A model generated the notes under the pieces. That model was not told the DNA's origin. It ran no database searches and saw only the letters and a program-made list of their open reading frames with translations. This document shows positions 1-13,400 of a stretch of DNA of 64,000 nt, in pieces (positions within the stretch are counted from its first letter, which is position 1; each line of letters opens with the position of its first letter). The translations under genes were made by a program, and so were the position numbers. This DNA comes from Copromyces sp. CBS 386.78 (taxonomy: Eukaryota; Ascomycota; Sordariomycetes; Sordariales; Sordariaceae), in NCBI GenBank assembly GCA_030685235.1, contig MU839198.1, forward strand, positions 1 through 64,000. Direction: 5' to 3'.

Positions 1-152
1 CGTGAAAGAATGGTAATGCCCAGATTTCTGGCCGAAATTTTCGAAAGAATACATGTGACATCTGTGGCCGCGCGAGGGTTAGGGATATGTGTGAGAGAAA
101 AAGTGGATCACGGTCCGAGTAGAGTTTTCTGACGGTGCGAGTAGAGTCGCTC
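1..152 (-). mobile_element. Terminal part of a MITE-like element, cut by the window edge
   Basis: This stretch matches, in reverse orientation, the left end of the complete element at 21936-22660. It has the same terminal sequence ending in GAGTAGAGTCGCTC at 152, the same block with ACGGTCCGAGTAGAG, and the same interior sequence around CGAAAGAATACATGTGAC. The rest lies outside the window. It is hardly RIP-mutated, unlike the AT-rich DNA that follows at once. It is a second copy of a non-autonomous element with terminal inverted repeats; no protein is encoded. Confidence 0.8.
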
Positions 153-2829
153 AATCTTATATAGGGCACCTATTCTCCTAGGCGGAATTCGATTTTAAGA
201 TTGTAAGAGTGGTGGGGGGGGTAAGACCGTAGCGTTATAAAGTTTAAAAACGTTAAGGTGATTCTAATATTATTTAGGAAGCTTTTCTTTAATTTGGGCG
301 TCGGTTTTAGGCAGTTTATCGGCCTTTTCGTAAAATTTGGTTATATTTTCTTTTATAATATTAGCAGCGAATTTAATAGCTTTATATTATTCGAAGTCTT
401 TATTTACATTATTATTAAAGTAAATATATTTAGCGATCTTTATTACCTAAATAATTACTTTAGAACCCTTACTAGTGTAAACGTTAATTTATAAGTAATA
501 ATGTTTACTTAATAATTTTTTATACTTAACGCTATTACCGTCCTAAATTTCTTATTCCATTTTTAAGGTAAGGTTCGCTAATCCGGCGGGTATATCGTAG
601 TCGTATTTAATTCTTATTTTTACCCTTCTATTAATAACGTTTTTATTATTTTTATACTCTTTAAACTTTGGGGCGCCCCCCTCTACCTTTTTGGTTTAGG
701 CTTCCTCCGCCCTAGCCTCTTCTAAAATTTTATAGAGTTCCGTATATAAAATATAGAATATTCGTAAATAATACTTTTTATATAGTTAATTAAAATTAAC
801 GGCCGTTATATCCTTAATATTTATAGAGTTAATTAATTCGTTCGAGAAATACGTCTTATATATTATAACGCGGTAGTAGGGGTTGGATCTTTATTAGCTA
901 GCTATAGTATAGTAAATAGTAGGCTTAGTCCGCTTAGGAGTCGTAGCGGTAATAGGGTTTACGATTGGGGTGGGATCCGTAATTAGAATATTAGAAGAAT
1001 TATCTTTAATAATATCAGGAATAAGGTCTACAATTAAGGTATTAAATCGGTCGGCTTTAGCTATACTTTATACAGCTTTATAATAATATATATACATATA
1101 CTTCCAAACTTTAGGCGCGTACTATAAGGATAATAAAAGATTTACGGGAAGGTAGCGGTCTATATAATAGTTAATAAAGGTAATAGCGCTATTTAACTAT
1201 AATATTATAGGGTTGTAAAATTTGAATTACAATATACCTAAAATAATAGGATGGTCGTTAATTAGGTTATAGGCTAGTATAACAATTATTTTTATATAGT
1301 AACCGATCCGTAATTAAATTTCGTAATAATAAGTAATAAGGTCCTTTAATATATTATTTACTAAATATAAAGCCTTTAATTTAAAGAATTTTAATAGCAG
1401 AATAATATAGCGAGTAATAAAATTACAATCGATAAAAGCGAAAGTAGAATATCTACTATTAATTAAAACAATATACTTATTATATTAATTGCGCAGTCCG
1501 TAAATAATTTAAATAAAAAGGAAAATAGAATTATTATTATAGCTATTTAAATTTAAATTTTTGAATTAAATTACTTTTAAATTTACTAAATTAATTTCCT
1601 CCTCTTCTATTATTACTACAGACAACGGCTTCTTTAAGCGATTTAATAGAGAGGCGGCATATTTCCCGCGCTATATTCTATAAGTTAAATAAGAATTAGA
1701 GCGGGGGGTATAATAAGAGCGGCGGGCTTATTAGTAGCGATAATATTAACGCGAACGCCGTTATTACTATTATTATTATAGCCGGTCTAACCTATAGCGG
1801 GTCTACTACAGTTATTATTTTTACTTCTATTATAACGGTTATAGCGGTCGTATTCCTTCTACTCCTTAAAGATACTAATATTAATATTATTATAGTATTC
1901 GTAAATATAGTAATTAATTAGTATATAACGCTTATAAAGTCCGTTCTTTATATAGTAATTAATAATCGCTTTATTAATTATATAAAATAATTAAATATTA
2001 ATAGCGTTTATAGCGTCGAAATCTATAGCAGTACTACTTTAATTAATAATATATTTAGGGGCGGCGATATTACTACTAATTCTTCTAATACTAATTTTAT
2101 AATAAATATTAATTTTATTACGTTAATTACACTCTTTTAAATTAGTAGCGAACTTCCGATAGAAAGTAAATTAACTATTAAAATCGTTATAGGCTAGGGT
2201 ATCTTATTAGTAAGCAATAATATTATAAATTTCGTTCGTAACCTTTATTTTTAAATAATAAGTTTTTATAGTATCGTCGAAATTGTATTTATTAACGATA
2301 GTAATAAATTTATCCTTGAAATCGAACTATTTTATACCCTTAGATATTTTTAAGGATTCGAAATCGCAATATACTTCAAAGGTAAAATTTATATAATTAT
2401 ACTTTATATTAAAATAAATAAAAAAGGTTTCCGCATTTTCCTATTTCTATGTAATTAGGTCTTCTTCTTTAATAATAGGTATAATATATAGCGATAGAAT
2501 TTTAAAGGCGTTACCTCTAAAATACAAAAGGATTTATATAAATTTATAACGTTTATTTTAATTAAATTACTAGGTATTTTAGAATTAATATAATTAAATT
2601 TTATTACGCTAATTTTAAAAAGCTTTAACTCTTTTAACGGTAGAAATATCTTCGCTTATATAAGTAGCGGGATCTTTATTTATATAAGTCTTTAAGGTAA
2701 TTATATTTTTATTATTAAAATTAGGGATAAGGATAGAAGTAAGCGGGGTGATTTTATTACGAACGGCTTTTTTAAAAGCCTTAATTTAAGTTTCAACAGT
2801 TTTCTTAAATTTAGTATTAATTTTATTAA
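153..2829 (-). repeat. RIP-degenerated coding repeat, probably retroelement-derived, minus strand
   Basis: The region is very AT-rich, dense in TpA and has stops in all frames, as expected of RIP. Read on the minus strand, stretches of one frame survive. Near 2590-2830 about 70 codons are nearly open and contain a piece like ITPLTSILIPNF, and near 1720-1860 there is an Asn/Tyr/Arg-rich piece that looks like a mutated gag linker (Asp and Gly codons turned to Asn and stop). I infer an old gag-like coding repeat, but could not name the family. The element at 2830-3443 interrupts it; similar AT-rich DNA continues to about 4160. Confidence 0.5.
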
Positions 2830-3443
2830 AGAGAAAGTCTTTTCGCACTGCCATAAAAGTCTTACGGCACTGTCGCCCCACCCACTTATACCCTTCCCGC
2901 GCGCTAATGCACCCTAAAAATTTTGAGCCAATTAGATCGCTCGCATCCATTTGAGTCTCCACACTCAGCTTGGGAGCGGTATTCTTTCATAGATTTCACA
3001 CTAGAAATCTGGGCACATTCTTTCATGAATGTCACGTGCCCAGCCCAGATGTGCGCCCAGATCTGCATTCAGATTAGCCACTTTACAACGCACTTTACAG
3101 GGCACTTAGCGGCACGGTCGCACATCGCACAGCTGTCACGGCTGTCAGCGATTGTCACAGCTGTTAATAATTGTTACGGCTATTAGCGATTGGCTGTCAC
3201 GGCTGTCACGGCTGTTAGCGATACGTGTGTAGGGGTAGGATATGTAATGGGCTGTAATTTGGGGGCTTGGCGGGCGCGGTACGGTTTGCTGACGTCAAGA
3301 ACAAGAGCGTGGAGACTTAGAATAGATGCGAGCGATTTAATTGGCTCAAAAATTTTGGGGTGCATTAGCGCGCGGGAGCGGTGGGGCGAGGGTGGGGCGA
3401 CAGTGCCGTAAGACTTTTATGGCAGTGCGAAAAGACTTTCTCT
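2830..3443. mobile_element. 614-bp MITE-like element with long terminal inverted repeats and TATTAA target duplication
   Basis: The two ends are inverted copies over more than 100 bp, with some mismatches and indels. Both start AGAGAAAGTCTTTTCGCACT and run through the block GCACTGTCGCCCCACCC to the block around GAGCCAATTAGATCGCTCGC. TATTAA flanks both sides (2824-2829 and 3444-3449). The interior has short tandem units of the type TGTCACGGCTGTCAGCGAT (about 3127-3225) and resembles the core of the element at 21936-22660, although the termini differ. No transposase is encoded. It is GC-richer than its RIP-mutated host, so it either inserted after RIP or was not a RIP target. The transposase superfamily is not assigned. 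Confidence 0.82.
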
Positions 3444-3449
3444 TATTAA

Positions 3450-4160
3450 AAGTAGTAAAATTGTACTTTAATTAGAAAACTTCCTATTAGAAGGTAGTAA
3501 TAATATTATTTTAGGTCGCGATCTATTAATAGGCAGCCTCTAAAGAATTTTAAATAGTATTAGCAAATATATTAATTTAAATTAAGTCCGCGTAAATTAA
3601 TTATACGAGAGTAATAATGATATAAAGGAAAATAACGTGCTAAACAAATTCGGTAGTAGTATTAAAAGTCTCCTCTATAATTAGGTTATTTAAATTTTAA
3701 AAAGCGGTACTATTAAAAATTCGGTAATATTTTCAAAGAATTATTTATATTTAAAATTAACGATAGCGTTAATTGTAGAAATAGCAATATCGAAATTAGT
3801 AACGGGGGCCGATATTTATAATAATTAATTCGATTAATATATTTATTTACTACTTTATAACGTAAACGGAATTTGTTAACTACTTTATAACTAGTCGCGA
3901 TGCGACGAAAAAGAAGTATAATTATAATATAATAAAAGAGAGGTGTAGTCGTTATACGACGAAATTGCGGGTTTGTCGGAGATATTTACGATGGCGGCGG
4001 TAATAAATTTATTTTGAAGTATATGCGTATAGCGTAATGAAAAGGTATAATTAATTATTACGGGGTAGGATACTATTGGGGGTAAGGTTAGATAAATATA
4101 GTTATACGAAGAAGGAAAGAAAGAGGAGAGAGGAGTACGGTTTAGATATAGGGTAGGCTA
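3450..4160. repeat. RIP-degenerated AT-rich DNA, continuation of the left island
   Basis: This stretch has the same AT-rich, stop-filled composition as 153-2829, so it is probably the other part of the repeat interrupted by the MITE-like element. No clear protein similarity remains. A short patch of ordinary composition follows at about 4165-4290 (around TAGACCGAGGCCTACTAGTG) and holds no recognisable feature. Confidence 0.5.
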
Positions 4161-4301
4161 TACTGTACCTTGGATCTAGACCGAGGCCTACTAGTGCGTA
4201 TATATATGCGGTCCTATTAGCTAATAGCTAATGGATTCGACCATGTAGTGCCCAGTGCTATGTGCCATCACAGGTAATCCTGTAATAGTTATATTTAATA
4301 A

Positions 4302-7300
4302 TTAATAGTCTAATTTGCGTATTTACGATAGAAGCGCTACAATAATCGATAATAAGTAATATCCTTACGAAATTAATAACGTTAATTATATCTTTATTAA
4401 AGGAATTTACTAATAAAATTATTATAGTCGTTTTTAAGATTTAAAACGATTGGCCCAGTTAGTACGAAGCTTTTAAATGATTAGCTAGAAGTAATTAAGA
4501 CTTCGGTAATTAATTGTTTAAAGAAAGGCCTATAATTTAGAAGGTCTTACCTCCTAAGCCGGAAGATTTCTTCTTTATAAAGCCCGCGAAAAATGGTATA
4601 TTAACGGCTAAAAAAGAATTTATTAAATTTAATAGAGGGATCCGAATTAAGAAGGTCGTAGTAATAATTATAACGACAATTATAATAATTATTACTATAA
4701 TTTAAATTTAAATTTAGACCTAAGTTAACGAAAACGGTACTAAGACTATTACTACTACTGCCGCTTAATTCTAGTAAGAATTTAGGGAAGATTTTAACGA
4801 CGAAGAAGACTTTAAAAAGGAGGATAAATATTGTACTGAATAAAATATTAAAGAGGATATAATAATTAACCCCGCTACGGACTTTATTATAAGAGGAAAG
4901 GCTATTTACAATTAGGCTAATAATACGTATAATACATATTATAAGTATTAGGAAGATTTTGACGATATTAATATAAAAGTCTATAGTTAGATAAATACTT
5001 ATATTACTAGCTACTTCGCTAATACTACTTTCGAATAGGATAAATCTACTTATAAATAATTGAAACAAATTAAATACCAAATTAATTACTGCCCTATCGA
5101 TTAAATTGTTATTGCCCGGTAAAAATATTAAGCCTTTATTAAGGAGACCGCTAAAAAACTATTTAAAGATTTCGAGAAGTAGGTTTTAAATTGGGAAGTT
5201 TTTATTACTTATAGTAAGAGATTAGGTGTTAGCGAAGTTATTTCTCCTATTTTATAGTTTACTAATTTTATTAATATAATCCGCGAATATAAATTTATTT
5301 AAATAAATAATATTTAGAAATTTAAATGTAATTTAGAAGATTCGTACTTAAATTATAAAAATATATCCGTTAATTTTAAAAGGATTGGTATATTAGAATG
5401 TACTGTACTACTAATTAGTAAAAAAGCTATAATTCGTAACGTTTAAAGTGCTAATTAGTTTAGTTCGAAAGAGTTTATATTTAAGAGGGAGGATGCTCCT
5501 AACTCTAATTGTAAAAAGAAATAGAAGGTATATATAAAGAAGAAATGCGGCGCGGATAAAAATATAAATAATTCTTTATAGCCGAGAAAGAGAGAGGGAT
5601 CTGCGCTATTATATAAGGTATGCGAATAAGCTTACTTAATAATATACTACTAATATTTAATACCTAAAATAAGAAATAACTTTATTTAGAAGTTTAATAA
5701 TTCTATTTAGAAGTTTATTAACGAGAATTTCGAAAAATTTCCCGAAATTCGTAAGGAGGTAAAGAAGGTTAAGAACTAAATATAGAACCGTTTTATTACC
5801 TCTACGTAAACTACTATTTTAAAGGCTTAAAAGCGACGAAAAATTAGTATTTATAATTTGATGTTTTTTATTAAATAAGGTATTTTTAATGCGAATAACG
5901 GAAGGGATATTTACTTATTTAAGAATTTAATAATTTTCGATTCTAAGGTTTCCCTTTATATTTTTAATAAGATTAATCGTTTTTCTTCGTTTCGAATAAT
6001 ATCCTTAGAGGACTACGTTTAGGCTAGAGATTTTTAAATACTTATTAAAAGTTTTAAGACTATTAACGTAGAAATATAAAGAGAAAAAGGAATTCTACGG
6101 TTATAATTGAGAGAAGTCGCCTTCTACCCTAACTTTATTATAAATTTTATATCTTTACGCCTACTTCGAAAGCAAGGTTTTTATTAAAATTATAAATTAT
6201 TTAGTAATTACCTTCGTCGGTTAAATAATTCGATTTTTTATTTCCTTTAAAAGATCTATTATTAAACGGTTTTCGAATACTTTCCCCTTTCCTTTAACCG
6301 TACTATTTTCTTTATTCGATAAAACCGTTTTAATTCCTATACTAGCCGTTATACGTATAAAATACCCATTTAACTCTAATACAAACGGTTTAATTATTAT
6401 AGTCCGCAAATTTTCAAATATTTATATAATATTAAAGGCGCTAGATTCAAAGGACCAACGACTTATTAATACGATATATATAGTATATCTAAAATTAAAC
6501 GATAAATTATACGAAAATTACGCAATTAAAATTTTGGATTAAGAGAACGTTTCGCCATTAATTTTTTCGAATACGAATAAGGGAAAAGAGGTTTTAAATA
6601 TATAATATTCGTTACTTATTAATAGATTAAATTTATTTAAGATATTTATATAGCGACCTATATAATAAAGGCTATTATTAAGAAACTATTTTTAATTATT
6701 AATATAATTAATTATTAATATAACGTTAAAGTTAAATATATTAAATATAATAACGAATTCAATAGCTAGTACATTAAGGATAAGCTAACTATTCGCCTTA
6801 TTATTTTCGAACCCTTAGTATTCAATACTCAAATATAACATAGCGGTATTAAACGCTTAAGGGGTATAATTAAAGAAAAGGCGCGTACTATAGTAAATAA
6901 CTCCTATCTCTTTTATAACTTCTAACTTTAAATCGTTTTAATAGTAATCTATTTTACTAATTAATCGCTTAAATATTTCTACAACTAGAAATCTTCCTAC
7001 GAACGGTTTTATACTTTCGTAGCTTATTATAAAGGGGTGTAAATTAATTTCCGGAAGCTTAATTTTAGTTATTTACGTATTTATAATTATAAAGTTTACG
7101 CAATAATAGGAATTACTTAAAAAAAGGAGTAACGATAAAAGAAATTTTAATTAAAAATATAAATCGGTTACTTTATTGGTTACGCTACTTCGTCTATTTA
7201 CTAAATTTAGAACCTATAAGTAAATTATATTATCTATACCCGTAATATATTATTTAACGAAAGTTTCATCTATTTAAGGAACTTTAACGAAATTAAAGAA

Positions 7301-9645
7301 GGGTTGAAGCTAATTAGCAATAAAATTTCTAATTTATTTAATAAAGTCGACTACCCGCTTTAACTATTTACGTAATACTTCGAACCCTTTAATATAATTT
7401 AAAATATAAAAAATAAATATTTTATTTAATTATTACCGTTATTCTTCGATAATAAATTATAAGTAAATAATAATAATATTATTAATCCTAAGCTAATTAA
7501 ACCTAACGCTTAAAATAAAATATCCTTCGATTTTATATTTAAATATCCTACCCCTCTAAATATATTATTAGCTACTCTCTCTATAGGTTTTATTATCGAT
7601 TTATTAGAACCTATTTCCTTCCCGACCTTCGAACTATAAGAAATTACTTTTAATACTAAGAAATTCGTTTAATTAATAGGCTAAAAATAGGGCAAAATTA
7701 TTATAAAAGTAAAAATTAATTATTTAATTACTAAAGGTAACCGACTAAATTCTATTAAGCGTTAAAATCTACCCCCCGTCCTAAAGATTTACTATAATTT
7801 AGAATATTACGAATTGGGAAACCTCTTTAAATAAGTAGAAAAAATATATTTTAATAATTATAAGGAAATAAAATTATAAATAGAAGTCGATAAGGATATC
7901 CTTTATACTTAAGGTATTTAAATTTTTAATTATATATAAGTATATATATAGAAGTTCAATAATTACGGCCGTCTTTAAAAGGTAAAAGCTCGCTTTATAA
8001 TTAAAAGTAATTAATAGTATTATTATAAGAAAGAAATATACGCTTCTACGTTAGCTAATCGTTCTTTGCGATCTATTATTACTTACGCTGCTAAATTCAA
8101 CTTCGAGCTCATTTAATACAACGCTATAAATATCTTCGTTAATACTTATTTTAATAAAGAGATTTATATATATATACCCTCTAAATATCGAAAATATTAT
8201 ATAGTATTCAAATTATTCAAAGCCTTCTATAATTTACAATATATTTTTTTGCTCTAATAACGAGAATTTAATAGTACTTTTAAGAATATAGGTTTCTAAT
8301 TATTATTTAAAGACCCGTATATCCTCAAACGCAATAGGATTCTAATCTTCTACTATATTAATAATATTATATTTACCTTCGATTAAAATCATATAATAAA
8401 ATTAATTAAATAATAAAAAATCTAGAAGAGAAATATAAATTTATAGGGGGTAATAACCTTTAATAGTTTCTAAGCATTAAAAGTATTCAAAATCGAGAGG
8501 TAAGACTAATTTAATTATTTTAATAGGAATATATTTATAAAATTATTAAATTTATTAAGAATCCCTATATTTTCGCCTTTATTTTAATAAGTAACGAAGA
8601 ATTTCTACCTTACGATAATATAACTACCTTCGATAAAATATAGGATTATTAAATCGTCGTTAGATTAATAATATATATTATAATAATTATTAAAGTAAAT
8701 ATTACCTTTATAACTAATTATTTAATTCGCTATAATTATAATCCTAATCCTTAATATTATAAAATTGCTAATAAAGTATTATATTACTTTTAATTCTATT
8801 TAAATTTCTTTCTTTATTTTAAATCGTTATTAAAGTTTAAAATAGCCTTAAATATTTTATACGCCGATAATATACTAAATCGGAAAAGTTTATATAATTT
8901 TATAATCAAGCTATTTAGTAGTTTCGTCTATTAGAATATTATTAAATAAAAAACAGTATTAATTTTAATTACTAAGGTAGAATTACTATCGATTTCTAAT
9001 ATTATAAAGGAAGCTATCACTATTATACGTTTGTATAAGGAAATTAAAATTCCCTTCGATTAAGAAGTACTTATAATCGGTTATAATAATATTTAAACGA
9101 TTTATATTTTAACCGTTGAAATATTACGATTAATAATTAAATTAAAGTATATTAATATTTATTATTACTAATTATAGTAGGAGATTATAGTAGGAAAGAT
9201 TACGGTCGAATATTTAGAAATAAAGAAAATGCTAGTAAACGGTTTAATAAAGGTATTAAGATAATTAGATTACGAAAAGTTCCGGGATTTAATAGGGATA
9301 GTAAACGCACCGGCTCGAAAAGAGATAAGGATTAGGAAGGAAATTCCTAACGACGTTTTAGAAGATACTTATAGTTTAATTAGGGAGATTAATATATTAA
9401 AAGAAAGAAAATTATAAATAGCTTTATTTTTACCCTATTTTGAAACGGTCTATAAGTGAGGGGGTATATTAGATTAGAGGGTAGATATTTGGGTTTCTAG
9501 CTATATTTAATTTGAGTTAGCCGCCCAGCCCCTTAAATTATTAGTTTTTAGGTCCCTTTAGGATACTCCAACACCCCCCAGACCTTCTGGGCGAGTCAGT
9601 TACACACACTCTTCAATTAATCAATTCTGCACAGTCACATCTAAC
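4302..9645 (+). mobile_element. Ty1/copia-like LTR retrotransposon, RIP-destroyed (internal region and 3' LTR)
   Basis: Order and remnants fit a Pseudoviridae-type gag-pol. A protease remnant at about 5936-5965 reads FDSKVSLYIFNK, from a DSG-type active site. A reverse transcriptase remnant at 8351-8377 reads YYINNIIFT, where the catalytic YVDD has become YINN by G-to-A change. A polypurine run AGTGAGGGGG lies just before the 3' LTR (9465-9645, ending in CATCTAACA). The last 20 bp or so of a 5' LTR end at 4300, matching the 3' LTR end apart from C-to-T changes and one inserted base. The rest of the 5' LTR cannot be aligned with confidence, so the left boundary is open. The element is dead: every frame has many stops. 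It belongs to the same family as the element at 21660-27813. Confidence 0.8.
9465..9645 (+). repeat. 3' LTR of the first copia-like element
   Basis: The start is inferred by alignment with the 3' LTR at 27639: polypurine tract, then T(G/A)TATTAGATTA. The end is CATCTAACA. The middle contains the CCCCCAGACCTTCTGG block shared with the other LTRs of this family. Its left part is RIP-mutated, whereas the right part (around 9530-9645) is little changed. Confidence 0.7.
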
Positions 9646-9860
9646 AATAGTAGGTATGGGCACTGCGCGCTCGAGTTTGGGCTATTCGCTAGCGCGCTAC
9701 AAATGGAACCCTACAGGTGCCGAAACTGGCCATTTGGGTGCGGGAAAGTGGCCAGATAAACGGGTCTTTGAGGTGCCAAAACCGGAGACACACAGCGATC
9801 GGAATAAACCAAAACAAAACCAGATTTTGACCGTTTTATTTTGTTTTGGGTAAAAACCGA
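9646..9860. other. Probable left terminal region of the hAT element
   Basis: This non-RIP stretch lies between the copia 3' LTR and the AT-rich transposase relic. Its reverse complement shares TTTATTCCGATCGCTG and a run of [14 protein letters not shown] motifs with 13260-13350 on the far side of the transposase. The short open frame here (9656-9853) is not likely to be a gene. Confidence 0.4.
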
Positions 9861-10079
9861 CCTTTTATTTTATTTCTCATACTGCTTTAGTTTATTTTAT
9901 ATATTTTACACCGGAATATACATTTTTCTGGCCTCCGAAATATACGTAAATACACACTTTTATTACTTGTATTAATACTATTATATAATAAAAACGACTG
10001 GAAAGATTCATATATTAAGGAAAGGTAATAACGAATACAATAACGAGTAAAATAATAGAAAAATCACAAATTCACCCCT

Positions 10080-12900
10080 TCCAAACGACCCTATAATTTT
10101 AAACTTAATAATTTATTAATTGAGTTATCGTTTAATTTGTGCCGCTATAATAATAAGATTAAACTTGCCGCGCTAAATACCTTCTCGCACTCGTTAAATA
10201 TAAAAGGGATCGAAAAATAATCAAATACTATTATTATTATACGAAGGTATTTACTCTCGTTCTAAATCTACTAAGCTAGCGGATTAGCTATTAATTAGGG
10301 ATTTTCCTTCAAGTACTATTATAATTCGTCGTTAAAGTATAACCGTAATACTAGGGTCGAATAATAGTCTAGCGGTATTAATCTATACGGATTATTATCT
10401 TATTATATATATACCAATAGTAAAGGGGTAGCGGTAATTGTACTAGGGTTATTAGTATTATTATATATCTTACGATACTAATATTCTTAGTAGTAGATAG
10501 ACTTAATATTATTAGCGATTTTATTAGCCTCGTACTTTAAAACGTTCCTCTCTATCTATTTTCTTTTATAACTAAAATAAAAGATTATAGTAATCTAATA
10601 CAACGTCGATTTACCTATAATTTCTTTATATTTTTCGAACTTAGTAATTACTTAATTAATATTCTACCGGATAAATAAATATCTAATATTAAATAAACGA
10701 GGGAAAGGGAAAGAGGAAGGTTCTATTTAGTAAGTACTAACTTAAATTTAATTACTAGCCGTACGCTATATACTAAATTAATTATTAATTATATATAGAA
10801 TACTAAATAAACTACTAAGAATTTAATTACTAGCGAAAAGAGAGGAGACCGCTAGCAAATAACTATTATATCGTAGTAAGCTAAGTAAATCTATATCGAA
10901 TCCCTCTAAATAACATAGTAGATTTCTAATGCGGCGGGGTTATAATTATAACTATAATTAACTCCCAAAAATAATTTCGTAGTAAGGAGGGTCGAATATA
11001 TCCTCTTCCTCTACTTTATTATTATTAGAAATCTCGTCTACTACCTCTTTATCGTCGTCGGCCGCGATTTTAGCATTATAGAAGTCTCGCTATTATTCGA
11101 AATCCGCTAATATTTAATAGAACGTAGCGAATACTATAAGGAAATACGGCTTACGCTATTTAAAGATCTTTATCGTCTTCTTAAATAATTCGAAAATACG
11201 TACGATACAAATAAATATATCCTAATCTTCCTTCGTTAAAATATTTTCTACTAGGATACGTTTATTAATATTAGTCTAACGGCAATTCTAATAATAGTAG
11301 ATATCGATAACCTCCCTTAAACCGAATATACACTAAATTATAAAATAAATAGAATTCTATTTAATATTATTATTAATAATTAGAATAATCGATTTAATAT
11401 CGGGTTCGAAAAAGATATCGCTATACTTCTTCCTCTCTACTTCAATTAATTTATTCCTTACTAAATCAATAAACTTCTCCCTACGTTAGGGAAAGCGGCG
11501 AATAAACGTTACTACATTTCGAAGCTTCCTAATAAGACCCCGCTTCCTCTACTCCTTTAGTAGTACTTCTTCTTCTTATTAAATTTAGCGAATTTCCGCC
11601 TCTATTATTCAACCTATAATACGAATCTCGCCTTCTAAAAATACTTTAGTAGCGAAGTTAATAATATAGCTAAAGTAACGTAAATATAATTAATTCTTAA
11701 ATTCGTCGAATTTATAATCGTTAGTTAGGAAGTTATTATTAGAATAGAGTTTTTCTACTAAATAATTTACATATATATTATTAGAATCGACGTTATTATA
11801 CTAAATATAGCCGATTTAAAATTAGGTTTAAATTTAGCTATAATTAATTTCGGCTAGCCCCTATCGATCTAATATATTATATAACTCTACTGAAATATTA
11901 ATACCGCTATACCCCCCCTTCATTTAATATAAACTAAGTAAATAATTGTACAAAACCCGAATTTCGTCGATATAATAAATATAAACGCCTAAAAAGGCGA
12001 AGCTATTATTAGAAGTCTAGAAATTAAAAGAAATATATTTCTTAAATAAGGTTATAAGCAATTTATTTTTAATAGATATAAATTGTAATAAATACTTATA
12101 GTCGACCCAAGCCTTTACCGTCCCGCCGTCTTTAAGTAATAATTTCGTTACTAATTCGGGGTTAAAAAGGGAGAGAAATTAGCGGAAGGTCGGGTTAGAG
12201 ATAGCGGTAAAGGGGACGTTATAGTCTACAACCTACGCGAATAATAAATCTCTAAAAGTATTTGCGAGCGGTTTTATAATAAAAGTATAATTAAATTTAT
12301 AAGTTATTATAATTTATTCGAATATAGTTTAAGAGGGTATAGTCTTCTAACGTTTAGCGGGCGGGGCTTCTACCTTCTCATCGATTTAATAGGTATTTTT
12401 AAGGTAATCGATAGCGCCGCTAGTCGAATTACTAGTATAGATAATATTACAACTATTATAATACTACGCTTAACTAATAGTTTTATAATTACTAATATTA
12501 TTAACCTTCTATTTAGCAAGCTAAATACTATATTTACTAATTAATAATATGCGGGGTTTACGGCGTTCTAACTAGTATTCGATAATATATTCTTTCCCTT
12601 TATATTTAATTCGAGGAAGCTTACTAATTTGGAAGGGTAGTTAATAGGTTACGAATTAGTAAAAATATATTATAACCGCAGTAATCGCCAGCGGAAATTA
12701 CGTACTTCTTTAACGGGTATACGAGCTATTTTTTTAATACAATTAAAGACCCCAATAGAATAGCTCTTAAAAACGCTAAAAATATTAAGAGGAGGGGGGG
12801 TAATAAGGGGGTCGATACTAGCGTTAGTATTGCTGGAGGCAGTAAGGGGAGGGGTAGAATCGGCTATACTACTACGGGCGAGCTATTATAAAAGTAGGGA
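10080..12900 (-). pseudogene. hAT-family transposase relic, RIP-degenerated
   Basis: On the minus strand, 10141-10200 translates to NECEKVFSAASLIL followed by RHKLNDNSINKLL after a stop. This is the hallmark C-terminal hAT dimerisation region (CERVFS-A-, R-RL---). Upstream in the transposase (about 10600) a piece YKEIIGKSTLY with ITIVFYF resembles the hAT segment before the dimerisation region. All frames have RIP-type stops. GC-normal flanks at about 9650-9860 and 13125-13400 share the inverted motif TTTATTC(C/G)GATCGCTG and TTTTATTTTGTTTT runs, so they are likely the transposon ends, but exact terminal repeats and target duplication were not resolved. Confidence 0.72.
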
Positions 12901-13125
12901 GAAAGAAAGAAAGATAGCAAAATATCTCAATAGAGTAAAGAAGAGGGGAGTAACTTGTAAGATGGCTTGCAGATTTACAACACCATAGAGGGTGATCGCT
13001 AGCGAATCTTTATGCAAGTCGACTAGCAGGGAGGCCAGTGCGATAATCCTCCTACAATACTACGAAATTATCCTAGTAAGTATCCTAGTAAGCTACTGGG
13101 AGCTTCGTTTTTACAGTTCGTTTGA

Positions 13126-13400
13126 ATGCCCTTAAACCCAGGTCCCTGTCATACGATGCGCCGGTTTGAACGGCTAAAATCTACCCCTTTCAATGTCTGG
13201 AACCTTGGGTCAAAATTTTTGGGTGTTTTAGCAAAACCGAGCCGACCCGTTTTACCCGCCTTTACCGCTCTTTTAGTTTATTTTGTTTTGCCAGATTTTA
13301 TTTTGTTTTACTTTTTTTGTTTTATTCGGATCGCTGGAGACACAGGAGCGAAATCTGGCGTCAAATGGAAGCACAAACTTTTACCTAAAAATACCTTGGC
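13126..13400. other. Probable right terminal region of the hAT element
   Basis: This is the non-RIP partner of 9646-9860: [14 protein letters not shown] repeats followed by TTTATTCGGATCGCTG in inverted relation to the left side. Overlapping open frames here are in low-complexity sequence and I do not regard them as genes. Confidence 0.4.

Noticed and set aside
153..494. Small hydrophobic open frame at 258-494
   Set aside because: It lies in RIP-mutated AT-rich DNA; the Phe/Ile/Asn-rich translation is a base-composition effect.
4601..5080. 159-codon minus-strand open frame in the first copia-like element
   Set aside because: It lies in RIP-mutated gag DNA of the plus-strand element; the Leu/Ile/Phe/Ser/Asn-rich translation results from AT bias.
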